From Planctomycetota bacterium (GTDB lineage Bacteria; Planctomycetota; Planctomycetia; Pirellulales; Pirellulaceae): a stretch of 27,025 nt of DNA. The translations under genes and the position numbers were made by a program. Shown piece by piece: positions 17,026 through 24,265 of the stretch (within the stretch, counting starts at the first letter, position 1; every line of letters begins with the position of its first letter). Under the pieces are notes generated by a model. It was given only the letters and a program-made list of their open reading frames with translations, did no database searches and was not told the origin of the DNA. The DNA is taken from the NCBI GenBank assembly GCA_024277285.1, contig JAJRVM010000098.1, positions 1-27,025 of the forward strand. Direction: 5' to 3'.

Positions 17026-17493
17026 ATGAACGAACGTCGCAAATTTCTGAAACTGGTCGCGGCCGGCCCTGCCGGAGCTCTCCTATTGCCGATCCTCGCC
17101 GGAACCGGCCGGGAGACGATGGGAGCGGACCTCGAGCGTGCTGCGGACGTGTTGGGCAAGTTGCCGGACAACATCATTTACAGTGAAGCTCACCAGGGTG
17201 TTTGGAAAGGGAAGGGCGGCTCGCATATCCCGCAGGTCAGTGTCAAGAAGGTCGGCGGCAAGTTGGCCCTGCGTGTCGAGACCAAGCATGGCATGAGCGA
17301 GGCGCACTACATCGTTCGCCATACGGTTGTTGCCGATTGCGGTAAAGTTGTCGGCGCGAACACGTTCCACTGGGAAGACAAGCCCGTGTCGGAATACGAA
17401 TTCGAGCTGGATGGGAAGTGCAAGCAGTTGTTTGTCATGTCGTACTGCAATAAGCACGACCTTTGGGTAGCCCAGACCGCACTCGAAGTGTAA
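17026..17493 (+). CDS. Tat-exported superoxide reductase-like (desulfoferrodoxin/neelaredoxin family) protein
   Basis: This 155-residue protein should reduce superoxide to hydrogen peroxide at a non-haem Fe(His)4(Cys) site. All five iron ligands can be placed by motif: H67 in GGSHIPQV, H88 and H94 in KHGMSEAHYI, and C141 and H144 in YCNKHDLW. The lysine/glutamate loop of classical enzymes (E-K-H-V-P) reads G-S-H-I-P here, so the Glu sixth ligand is missing. The N-terminal rubredoxin-like domain of desulfoferrodoxin is absent. Residues 1-33 form a twin-arginine signal (ERRKFLKLVAAG), so the protein is predicted to be exported folded. ATG 17026 is chosen; GTG 17014 in frame is an alternative. 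An intrinsic terminator follows. Confidence 0.88.
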   Translation: MNERRKFLKLVAAGPAGALLLPILAGTGRETMGADLERAADVLGKLPDNIIYSEAHQGVWKGKGGSHIPQVSVKKVGGKLALRVETKHGMSEAHYIVRHTVVADCGKVVGANTFHWEDKPVSEYEFELDGKCKQLFVMSYCNKHDLWVAQTALEV

Positions 17494-17524
17494 GAACCAA
17501 ATCGATCGAACTAGATGACCGTAT

Positions 17525-17557
17525 GCCCAGGCCTGAAGCCTGGGCTTTTTTTGTTTT
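17525..17557 (+). terminator. Intrinsic (rho-independent) terminator
   Basis: GCCCAGGC at 17525-17532 and GCCTGGGC at 17538-17545 form a perfect 8-base stem with loop CTGAA. Seven T bases and then another T-rich stretch follow at once. It lies 32 bases after the superoxide reductase-like stop codon, as expected for that transcript. Confidence 0.92.
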
Positions 17558-17656
17558 CGTTCTTGTGACTGTGTACGCGATTCACGCCACAACGGGCCAG
17601 AAACGGCGACTGATGGAGGACCCACCGTTCGACCTGCGAAAGAACAAGTGCTTGGT

Positions 17657-17709
17657 GCCAGTAGCTGACCCGTCGTGCCCCGGAGCCGGGGCAAGCCTGG
17701 CGGAGGGCC
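17657..17709 (+). repeat. GTAGCTGACC/CCGGG repeat family, copy C
   Basis: It reads CCAGTAGCTGACCCGTCGTG, then GCCCCGG-AG-CCGGGGC, then AAGCCTGGCGGAGGGCC. Aligned by eye it is roughly 80% identical to copy D at 22805-22855, and it lies in the gap between the terminator and the ParA gene. Confidence 0.65.
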
Positions 17710-17868
17710 TATTGCATTAGCGTCGATCAATGTTGATTAGCGGTCCCCTTCCTGAACGCGGCGCGCGCGGCGCGCTGTTGGTGAACTGTTACGTAGTAGT
17801 TGACCGCCAAAAAAACGAACAGACGCTAATCTCGCGAGCTACCGGTCCTCGCGGTTCGGTATCGAGGA

Positions 17869-17877
17869 TGATATGAT
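17869..17877 (+). promoter_or_regulatory. Possible extended -10 promoter for the ParA/SAP-like operon
   Basis: TGATATGAT matches the extended -10 pattern TG-n-TATGAT. It lies 143 bases upstream of the ParA start codon. No good -35 is present. The call rests on motif alone. Confidence 0.25.
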
Positions 17878-18019
17878 GGCCGTCTAGAGCGAAGGAGTGA
17901 TCCACGCTTGACGTCGCACCAGGTCGCCGTTTGTCTTTATTCGCATTCATTGCCGCATTCGCCATGTTATGGTCGTTTGCGTCTTGGCTCGGCACCGCGT
18001 TATCACCACGAGCAGTATC

Positions 18020-19360
18020 ATGGAATCTCTGCTACATCCCTTGATCGACTTCCTGTCGAATACGTTGCCAAAGGCGGACCCGGTCGTGCAGGGGGTCGTG
18101 ATGGTTCTGGCGATTGGCGTTCTCATCGCCTTGCTTTGGTATGCCGTGGATCGGTCCTATCGAATCAAGAAGGTGAAGCGAGAGCGTGAAGAGTTTCGAT
18201 TCGATTTGCGCGTCAGCGAGAAGCGTGTTGACGAGCTAAACGGCCGGTTGGCCGAGATGGAGAAGCTGCAAACGTCGCTCAACCAGTCGATCGAAGAGAA
18301 TGGCGGGCTAAAAGAGCAGATTCAGCAACTGCGAGAGACGTTGGAGACGACGGTCGACGAGCGCGACGCACTGTCACTCGAACTGAACAGTCTTGAGCAT
18401 CGTTTCGAGAGTCTGCAGAATCTGGATACGACCGTTTGGGTGGATGCTGTGCGTAGCGACCCGCCCGAGTTTGTTAGCCGGAACGAACGAAAGACTCGGT
18501 TCATCACGTTCTTGAATCTGAAGGGCGGGGTTGGGAAGACGACCACGGTGGCGAATTTGGCCGCGTCGTTTGCGACCGGAGTGACGGGACAGCATTTTCG
18601 AGTACTCGCGGTCGATCTCGATTTCCAAGGCACACTGAGTAATCTGACGGTGGAGCCTGACTTCTTGAAGGATCGACGCACATCGGGACGGACTTCCGAA
18701 CGGCTGATCGATGATTTGGATGGCGGTGAGGTGGGGGAAAGGTTGCTTCACGAGCTCTTCACGCCCATGAGCGGGACGGGCGACAGTGCGAAAGTCGTGG
18801 TGGCGAATGACAAGTTGGAGCACGCGGACTTTCGGCATCAAGCTCAGTTTGCGGTTCAACAGAAGGAGGTGCGTTTCCGGCATCGTCGGCGACTGCACTT
18901 GCCAATGGTGTTTGACCAGTTCGACTTCGTGTTCTTCGATTGCCCGCCTCGTCTAACGACATCGTCGATCAATGCGCTCTTGGCATCCGACTATGTTGTG
19001 ATTCCCACGGCGCTGCATCCCAACGACGTGGATGCGGTTCGCCGAACGCTTATGTGGTTGGAGCGGCTGGGCAAGCTGAGCGAGTATCAGGCGCGCCTTG
19101 CCGGTGTGATCCTCAGCCGAACCTACCGCAAGGGCGACGCGGGGCAGGACTTGACGAAAGCCGAGAAGACGCAGTTTAATTTGCTCGAGCGGTATGTACA
19201 CGAGTACGACCCTGGTCATCAGCTGTTTGAGAAACTGATTCCTCAAACGTCACAAGTAGCGACGGCGGCCGCCACGTCAACGCCACTCGGAGCGTCGCAA
19301 GCTGGGCGCGAGATCTACCGACCCTTTGCCACGGAATTGTGCAATCGACTGAAAGGATGA
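18020..19360 (+). CDS. Membrane-anchored coiled-coil ParA/MinD-type ATPase
   Basis: This 446-residue protein has three parts. Residues 22-43 are a single transmembrane helix (VVQGVVMVLAIGVLIALLWY). Residues of about 50-135 are a charged heptad-rich coiled coil. Residues of about 158-446 are a ParA-type ATPase, with deviant Walker A KGGVGKTT (168-175, signature Lys168), Walker A' VDLDFQGTLS (198-207) and Walker B FVFFDCPP (303-310). About 100 residues separate A' from B, more than in ordinary ParA proteins, so an insertion is likely. ParA ATPases dimerise on ATP and bind DNA or membranes to position cargo; an N-terminal membrane tether is unusual. ATG 18020 is preferred over 17969 because the helix follows, although no strong ribosome site is seen. 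It is coupled to the next gene. Confidence 0.88.
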   Translation: MESLLHPLIDFLSNTLPKADPVVQGVVMVLAIGVLIALLWYAVDRSYRIKKVKREREEFRFDLRVSEKRVDELNGRLAEMEKLQTSLNQSIEENGGLKEQIQQLRETLETTVDERDALSLELNSLEHRFESLQNLDTTVWVDAVRSDPPEFVSRNERKTRFITFLNLKGGVGKTTTVANLAASFATGVTGQHFRVLAVDLDFQGTLSNLTVEPDFLKDRRTSGRTSERLIDDLDGGEVGERLLHELFTPMSGTGDSAKVVVANDKLEHADFRHQAQFAVQQKEVRFRHRRRLHLPMVFDQFDFVFFDCPPRLTTSSINALLASDYVVIPTALHPNDVDAVRRTLMWLERLGKLSEYQARLAGVILSRTYRKGDAGQDLTKAEKTQFNLLERYVHEYDPGHQLFEKLIPQTSQVATAAATSTPLGASQAGREIYRPFATELCNRLKG

Positions 19361-19364
19361 CGCC

Positions 19365-20084
19365 ATGGAAACGCCGAGTCGCGACAGCGAGAGTCTCCTT
19401 GCTTGTCTGGCCCCCATCTTGACGAAGCCTGCGGCACGTGAATTGGACTTGATTCAGGAAGTACACTCGCTTTTTCCAGGCCGTAGTACTCCCGATGTCT
19501 TGAAGCAAATTCGCGCTCTGGGCGAACTGCTCACGCAGTTCCCCGAGTTGACGCTCGCTGAGATCGCGAAGATCGTGCGGACGCATATTGAATCGCAAAG
19601 AAACTCGCCCACCGCGGTCGTCGCGAGAATTCGCGATTCCATGCAAAACGCATCTGGGGAATCGGTTGCGGAAATCGAGAAATCGCTTCGCAAGATGACC
19701 ACCACGGACCTCAAGAAGCTGGGCAAGAGCTTGGATCTGGAATTGGCTGGCAGCAAGGCCGCATTGGTCGAAAGCGTTATGGTCTGGATCAACTCAGGTG
19801 GGACGATTCGGCCGAAGACCAAGGCGGAGCTGGCTGCCGAGAACGTGCGGCACTACATCGCGGAAGCAAAACCGCTGATGCGCAACGTTGACTCCGCGAC
19901 AGCCGACCGATTGTTGGCCATCATCAAGGACGTCGCTGGCAACCGCGCATTGGGTAAAGATGGCCTGGAGGCGTTACTCAAGGAATTGAATATCCCGGTC
20001 AGCGGCTCCAAAGCACAAATGCGCAAACAGGCCGAAGAGTTTATCAAACGGCTGAGCGTCACCTGGGTCCAGACGCACTCTTGA
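19365..20084 (+). CDS. Partner of the ParA-type ATPase with two SAP-like motifs
   Basis: This 239-residue, mostly helical, soluble protein starts four bases after the ParA stop. Its ribosome site AAAGGA (19352-19357) lies inside the last ParA codons, which indicates translational coupling. Two segments look like SAP motifs (helix-extended loop-helix, typically DNA- or RNA-binding): residues 108-141, with DLKKLGKSLDLELAGSKAAL, and 199-230, with LEALLKELNIPVSGSKAQMR. Both share the L..L...L.L.GSKA pattern. The N-terminal 100 residues match nothing I recognise. I infer a nucleic-acid-binding adaptor or cargo for the membrane-anchored ATPase. It is not a recognisable ParB: no ParB box or central helix-turn-helix is evident. 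A REP-like palindrome follows the stop codon. Confidence 0.8.
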   Translation: METPSRDSESLLACLAPILTKPAARELDLIQEVHSLFPGRSTPDVLKQIRALGELLTQFPELTLAEIAKIVRTHIESQRNSPTAVVARIRDSMQNASGESVAEIEKSLRKMTTTDLKKLGKSLDLELAGSKAALVESVMVWINSGGTIRPKTKAELAAENVRHYIAEAKPLMRNVDSATADRLLAIIKDVAGNRALGKDGLEALLKELNIPVSGSKAQMRKQAEEFIKRLSVTWVQTHS

Positions 20085-20088
20085 CGCA

Positions 20089-20114
20089 GTGTGGCACGGC
20101 ACTCCGTGCCGTGA
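20089..20114 (+). repeat. Single REP-like palindrome with CTCCG loop
   Basis: GTGG at 20091-20094 precedes the stem CACGGCA/TGCCGTG (20095-20101 with 20107-20113) and loop CTCCG. All 26 bases are identical to the reverse complement of 5829-5854. It starts five bases after the stop of the SAP-like gene and could help end or protect that transcript, though no T run follows. Confidence 0.7.
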
Positions 20115-20292
20115 AAGGAAAGGCCAAACAAGACATCGGGCCAATAAGAGGCGTGATTTCCACTTCTATCTGTGCGCCGTATTCCCTCCGCCATTTCAGG
20201 AGTTGTTCCGTGCCGGCTTTTTTCCAGTCCCGAAAGGACGCCCCGAAGAGTATCACAGTCAAACGCCACAGGGGGGGCCTAAGTAGGTTAGG

Positions 20293-20507
20293 GCCGCCCC
20301 GTTGGGTAACGCTGTGCAGCATTTTGTTTTTAGTTCAAACTCATTTTCAACTAAGGACTTAGGGCGGATTCGGCCACAAACCGATTCTTGTGCTAGCAAC
20401 GCAAACTCGCGGGTTTTGAATGCTAGCAATAATTGGCCAAAACAGTAAAATCACCAAACCCCTTGAAACACAGTACGAAAATGCTGCACAGCGTTGCCCG
20501 TTGGGGC
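20293..20507. repeat. MITE-like element with 18-base perfect inverted repeats
   Basis: AACGCTGTGCAGCATTTT at 20308-20325 is the exact reverse complement of 20478-20495, and similarity extends outward to about 20293 and 20507 with a shared GGGGC. The 152 bases inside are AT-richer than the surroundings and contain the direct repeat TGCTAGCAA at 20391-20399 and 20421-20429. There is no coding capacity. Size and structure suit a miniature inverted-repeat element or a structured RNA. Confidence 0.6.
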
Positions 20508-20816
20508 TTTTGTGGTGTGTGGGCAGACTACCCAGGGTTACGCCAATTCTCGAAAAACTCGCATTGGCTGCACCCGTGGGCTCGTTTCGGGCTGTGCCTT
20601 CGGCACGGAAGAGACCAGAACACAGTTGATCGCTTGTGAACAGTTACGATTGGAGAGAGTTGGGACTAAAGTCCTGCTACGCCCTCGGTACTTGATGAGT
20701 CTCGAAGCCAGTGCCACCCAACGTCCCAGTGCCACGCTACGCCACGAACCGGACCATGGTCGCCCGGAGCAGCGGACCACGATGCCAGCTGGTCCCCGGG
20801 TTCAGTCCGTTGCGCG

Positions 20817-22391
20817 CTACGCTTCCGTCGGTTTTCGGACGCGTGGCGGCGGGCGACGGATGATCGTTGAGGGGGGATCCTCTTTGGTTTCATGCAGCGC
20901 GCGCCGACTGCGCTGAAGTTCCTGTTCAAGCCGTTTGCGCACTGACTTGTATTCGGGATCGGCATAGCAACTGCGCATTTCATGCGGGTCTTTTTCCAAG
21001 TCGTACAATTCCCACTGGTCGACGTCCGGTTCGTAGAAATAGATCAGCTTGTAGCGACCATCGGTCACGCCGTAGTGACGGCGCACGTAGTGCCAACCGG
21101 GGTACTCATAGTAGTGGTAGTAGAAGACGCTGCGCCAATCGGCAGGTGTTTGGCCCTTGAGTACCGGGACCAATGAGCGGCCTTGCATGCCTTGCGGTAC
21201 TTTGGCGCCGGCCACTTCCAGAAACGTCTCGGCAAAATCGAGTGGCGATACGATATCCTTGTTGATCGTCCCCGGTTTCGTCACGCCTGGCCAACGTACC
21301 AGGAACGGCGTGCGCAGCGATTCTTCATACATCCATCGCTTATCGAACCAGCCATGTTCACCAAGGTAGAATCCCTGGTCCGAACAGTAGATCACGACCG
21401 TATTGTCGCGCAGTCCGGTTTCGTCCAGGTAATCGAGGACTCGGCCCAGGTTGTCGTCCACTGCGGCGACACAGCGCAGATAGTCTTTGATGTACCGTTG
21501 GTACTTCCAGCGGACCAGGTCCTTGCCTTTCAATTTGGCCTTGCGAAACGCTTCGTTCTTGGGGTCGTAAGCAGCTTTCCATTTTGCCAGCTGGTCAGGT
21601 GTGAGGTTCTTGGGCTCGACCAGTTTCAGGTCATTGGGCGTCATCGTCTCGGCGATCGTCATGTCCTGTTGATGGGCCGGTTTGCCACGGCCCGAGTAGT
21701 CATCGAACAACGTTTCAGGTTCGGGGATCGTGACATCGTCGTACTTGTGGAAGTAGCCGGGACCAGGCTGCCAGTTTCGGTGTGGTGCCTTATGCTGGTA
21801 CATCAACATGAACGGTTTGTTCGCGTCGCGGCCATCTTTCAACCAGTCGAGCGCCAAGTCGGTGATGATTTCCGTGGTATAGCCGGTGTGTTTCACTCGC
21901 TTGCCGTTGCGGATCATGGGCGGATTGTAATAGGGGCCTTGCCCAACCAGAATCTCCGAGTAATCGAAGCCGGTCGGAGCGGTTCCCAAGTGCCATTTGC
22001 CAATGATTGCGGTTTGATAACCGACTTGTTGAAGCAGCTTGGGGAACGTTTCCTGCGATCCGTCGAACCGATTACCATTGACCATGAACCCATTAACGTG
22101 GCTGTAGCGACCTGTCAGGATAACGGCGCGCATGGGGCCGCAGATCGAGTTGGTGACGTAGCACCGATCGAACCGCATTCCTTCCTTGGCCAGTCGGTCG
22201 ATGTTCGGCGTCTCGTTGATCTTGGATCCGTAAGCGCTGATCGACTGGTAGGCATGGTCATCGGTGAACACAAACAGGATATTGGGTCGTTGTGGTTGGT
22301 CGGCCGCAATGCAAACTTTTCCGGGGTTCAGTGCGGTAGCGAGTCCGAGCCCCAGTATGAGGAAAACCGAGTATCTTCTCGTTGAGTGCAT
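20817..22391 (-). CDS. Secreted sulfatase with atypical CGPMR activation motif
   Basis: This 524-residue S1 sulfatase has a signal peptide at 1-30, [20 protein letters not shown] (35-54) with the metal-binding Asp pair, and later blocks [19 protein letters not shown] and [19 protein letters not shown]. It resembles the N-acetylglucosamine-6-sulfatase/mucin-desulfating branch. The formylglycine motif is C84-G-P-M-R88; the usual Ser or Thr/Ala before Arg is Met. The core C-x-P-x-R is kept, so activation is still plausible. The C-terminal tail is basic and proline-rich ([13 protein letters not shown]). AAGGAA nine bases upstream and the signal peptide support ATG 22391 over the longer frame to 22958. 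A REPIN-like repeat lies in its leader. Confidence 0.94.
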   Translation of the reverse strand: MHSTRRYSVFLILGLGLATALNPGKVCIAADQPQRPNILFVFTDDHAYQSISAYGSKINETPNIDRLAKEGMRFDRCYVTNSICGPMRAVILTGRYSHVNGFMVNGNRFDGSQETFPKLLQQVGYQTAIIGKWHLGTAPTGFDYSEILVGQGPYYNPPMIRNGKRVKHTGYTTEIITDLALDWLKDGRDANKPFMLMYQHKAPHRNWQPGPGYFHKYDDVTIPEPETLFDDYSGRGKPAHQQDMTIAETMTPNDLKLVEPKNLTPDQLAKWKAAYDPKNEAFRKAKLKGKDLVRWKYQRYIKDYLRCVAAVDDNLGRVLDYLDETGLRDNTVVIYCSDQGFYLGEHGWFDKRWMYEESLRTPFLVRWPGVTKPGTINKDIVSPLDFAETFLEVAGAKVPQGMQGRSLVPVLKGQTPADWRSVFYYHYYEYPGWHYVRRHYGVTDGRYKLIYFYEPDVDQWELYDLEKDPHEMRSCYADPEYKSVRKRLEQELQRSRRALHETKEDPPSTIIRRPPPRVRKPTEA

Positions 22392-22422
22392 GATCTTGGG
22401 TTCCTTGTGCGAAGTGGGGTTC

Positions 22423-22532
22423 GTGGCGAACGACGCTCCGCTTCGTTCGCGCCGTCTTTGGATTCTCTTGCAACCGTAAGCGTCAAAATGCCCCGATGCG
22501 AAGGGTTCGCGGGACGGAGTGCCGTGCGACAC
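22423..22532. repeat. REPIN-like pair of inverted CTCCG-loop palindromes, copy 2
   Basis: The left unit is GTGG at 22423-22426 with the stem 22426-22435 and 22441-22450 (9 of 10 paired) and loop CTCCG at 22436-22440. The right unit is inverted, with CGGAG at 22515-22519 inside 22506-22532, and matches the palindrome at 20089-20114 at 23 of 26 positions on the minus strand. The loop-to-loop distance is 74 bases against 71 in copy 1. It starts 32 bases upstream of the sulfatase start codon, so it probably lies in that transcript's leader or its promoter. Confidence 0.6.
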
Positions 22533-22570
22533 CGCGTCGCGGTTCACTGGTGCTGCGCCGTGAACGCTCA

Positions 22571-22594
22571 CACTGATTCTAACACTGATTCTAA
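22571..22594. repeat. 12-base tandem duplication
   Basis: CACTGATTCTAA occurs twice in perfect tandem. No function is evident. Confidence 0.8.
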
Positions 22595-22640
22595 CCGCCC
22601 GCTCGCGTTCGTATCCACCCGTCGCGTCGCCGCATGCCCC

Positions 22641-22772
22641 TGCGATGGGTTTGGAGAGACGCAAGTCGGCGACTTTGCCTACGTCAAGAAAGACGAAAAG
22701 ACGATGATCGTGAAATTTGTCGACGCGGCTAGCGGGAAGGAAATCCGCGTCCTGAACACGAAGGTAAAGTGA
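22641..22772 (+). pseudogene. C-terminal remnant of an unidentified small protein
   Basis: The last 43 codons before TGA 22770-22772 read like real protein ([20 protein letters not shown], then [15 protein letters not shown]), with alternating strands and charged turns. Upstream in the same frame the sequence becomes arginine-rich and repeat-derived, with no start codon and ribosome site that make sense. I do not recognise the family. It may be a decayed 3' end, or a short real gene whose start I cannot place. Confidence 0.35.
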
Positions 22773-22804
22773 AGCTCGGCAGAAGCCTCTTTTGCGTGTC
22801 GTTG

Positions 22805-22855
22805 GCCGGTAGCTTACCCGTTGTGGCTCCGGCCGGGGCAAGCCCGGCGGAAGCC
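22805..22855 (+). repeat. GTAGCTGACC/CCGGG repeat family, copy D
   Basis: It reads CCGGTAGCTTACCCGTTGTG, then GCTCCGGCCGGGGCAAGCCC, then GGCGGAAGCC, and is the clearest copy of the family. The block GAAGCCTCT-TTG occurs just before it (22783-22795) and at its end (22851-22863) as an imperfect direct repeat. That might be a target duplication or part of the repeat. Confidence 0.65.
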
Positions 22856-22878
22856 TCTCTTGACGCAACTTATTCAGC

Positions 22879-23400
22879 TCAGCTGATGCCGAGTCTTTCT
22901 TTCGCCGAGTCGATGATATTTTTGATGTGCTCTTCGATCTTGGCTTTGTCGGCTTCACCGGCCAGGTAATCCTTAAGGGCGACCAGCTTCTCCTTGACGA
23001 CCTTTAGCGCGTTGGTGACCTTCTCGGGCAGATGGAGACTGTCCACATTCTGCTCCATGTGCTTCAGCAAATTGTCCACCGCCGTCTTCAGCTCAGCTGG
23101 CTTGTCCTTCAAGCTGTCGAGATTCCCCAAGCCATCTTTGATCGGCTTGAGATAGGCGATCGCGTCTTTGCTGAGTTTGGCAACAGCGTCCTTCGCCTTG
23201 CCGGCCGCGTCGGCGACATTCTCGCCCGCCGCTTGGGCCATATCGCCAGCTTTCTCGACAGCGTTCTCTGCCGCTGTTTCGGTCTTGTCGGCGGCGTCCT
23301 TTACCTTGTCTTTGGCTTCATCGCTACAGCCTATGCTCGTTGCCAAGACGAGCATGCAGATAAGTCCCAGAATGCGATGGATGTGCAATCTCTTCTTCAT
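22879..23400 (-). CDS. Helical LEA/apolipoprotein-like lipoprotein
   Basis: This 173-residue protein has a lipoprotein-type signal: a hydrophobic segment at 10-24, then TSIGC with Cys25 as the probable lipidated residue. The lipobox is not perfect. Residues 26-75 are Ala/Lys/Asp/Glu repeats such as [20 protein letters not shown], in the 11-residue style of LEA proteins and phasin-like amphipathic helices. The rest is also helical, with only Leu/Ile/Val and charged residues. A membrane-surface stress or scaffold role is a guess from composition. GGGAGAA seven bases upstream supports ATG 23400. The next gene upstream on the same strand is the GlsB/YeaQ-like membrane protein, another stress-type protein. 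Confidence 0.85.
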   Translation of the reverse strand: MKKRLHIHRILGLICMLVLATSIGCSDEAKDKVKDAADKTETAAENAVEKAGDMAQAAGENVADAAGKAKDAVAKLSKDAIAYLKPIKDGLGNLDSLKDKPAELKTAVDNLLKHMEQNVDSLHLPEKVTNALKVVKEKLVALKDYLAGEADKAKIEEHIKNIIDSAKERLGIS

Positions 23401-23576
23401 GTCAGAATTCTCCCGGCACAATCGTGCCACAAATGTTAGAAAATAGTGTCTCAAAATACAAACGGAAACTAACCGACAACCATCGCGGTGTGCTTCCACG
23501 TACTTGCAGGTCGCTCCGTCTCGTAATCTCTCTCGATTTCAAACTGGCCATGCCCTACTTGTGCTGTGTTGCGGCG

Positions 23577-23828
23577 CTAAGCGCGTTTGATCATTCGTAC
23601 AATGACCAACAGCAAGACGGCACCAACCGTTGCGGTGACAAGCGACCCAACAATCCCGCCCGCGCTGATGCCGAACAGGCCGAATACGAAGCCGCCGATC
23701 AATGCCCCGACGATCCCGAGGATGATATCGGCGATCAGTCCGAAACCTCCACCTTTGACGAGTGCTCCGGCTGCCCAGCCGGCGACGGCTCCAAGAGCCA
23801 ACCAAATGAGTAATGATACTGGATCCAT
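23577..23828 (-). CDS. GlsB/YeaQ/YmgE family membrane protein
   Basis: This 83-residue protein of the transglycosylase-associated family has three hydrophobic helices rich in Gly: LLIWLALGAVAGWAAGALV, FGLIADIILGIVGALIGGFV and VGSLVTATVGAVLLLVIVRM. The pattern GAVAGWAAG-KGGGFG-DI.LGI.GA.IGG is the family signature. Homologues are small stress-linked inner-membrane proteins (GlsB in enterococci, YeaQ in E. coli) with no settled biochemical role. ATG 23828 is preferred: GGGGGC lies seven bases upstream and the first helix follows directly. Longer starts at 23843 and 23912 add non-conserved sequence. Confidence 0.93.
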   Translation of the reverse strand: MDPVSLLIWLALGAVAGWAAGALVKGGGFGLIADIILGIVGALIGGFVFGLFGISAGGIVGSLVTATVGAVLLLVIVRMIKRA

Positions 23829-24265
23829 GGTGTTTGCCCCCATTGAATGAGATTGGATTTGATCTCGCTCGGTGCTGACAGCACCGTTTCGCTCGCGAGT
23901 TTCGATGAACAAAACGCTTATGTGACTCAGAAGCGTTGGGCACGACCCCCAGTAAATTGAAAAAGGTCGGCAAGAAGCGGATTCAGAGAGTAGCTTATTC
24001 CCCGATTCGGTTATTGTCTACCTCCCTTGGAACCAGCCATTTCCTAATAAAGATGCTTCGTCCCGCTGGCAAGTTCAGGTCAGGGGGTGGACTGCGGGAA
24101 ACGAGCTCTTTATTGCCCGAGTTCTTCCGCAAGAAAGTCTCGAAATTGGCACCTTATCCGCTCGCTTCGGGTGGGTGCCACAACGACGTGTTTGGACTGT
24201 TACAATGTCTCTAGCGGGGGGGCGTAGTGACGAGGATACGCGTGGAGCCAAACTGGAGAGAGCAG
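23829..24265. other. Divergent intergenic region
   Basis: These 437 bases lie between the GlsB-like gene (minus) and a sulfatase gene (plus), so they must hold two promoters. I could not place either with confidence. A run of seven G bases lies at about 24215-24221, and the ribosome site GGAGAGAG at 24255-24262 serves the sulfatase. No repeat of the families above was seen. Confidence 0.5.

Larger units (their letters stand above)
20085..20816. other. Repeat-rich intergenic region, no gene seen
   Basis: These 732 bases lie between the convergent SAP-like gene and a sulfatase gene. They hold a REP-like palindrome (20089-20114) and a MITE-like element (20293-20507). The sequence after the right arm, up to about 20600, also has the look of a dispersed planctomycete repeat. 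ORFs here show no domain. Confidence 0.55.

Noticed and set aside
20817..20983. Short minus-strand ORFs and GC-rich motifs at the 3' end of the sulfatase as a separate gene
   Set aside because: They lie within the C-terminal basic, proline-rich tail of the sulfatase reading frame.
21183..22385. Open frame of about 400 codons on the plus strand opposite the CGPMR sulfatase
   Set aside because: Antisense shadow of a gene with clear sulfatase motifs; no domain or ribosome site.
22571..22594. Tandem 12-base repeat as a start of a CRISPR or iteron array
   Set aside because: Only two units, no spacer pattern and no cas or replication gene nearby.
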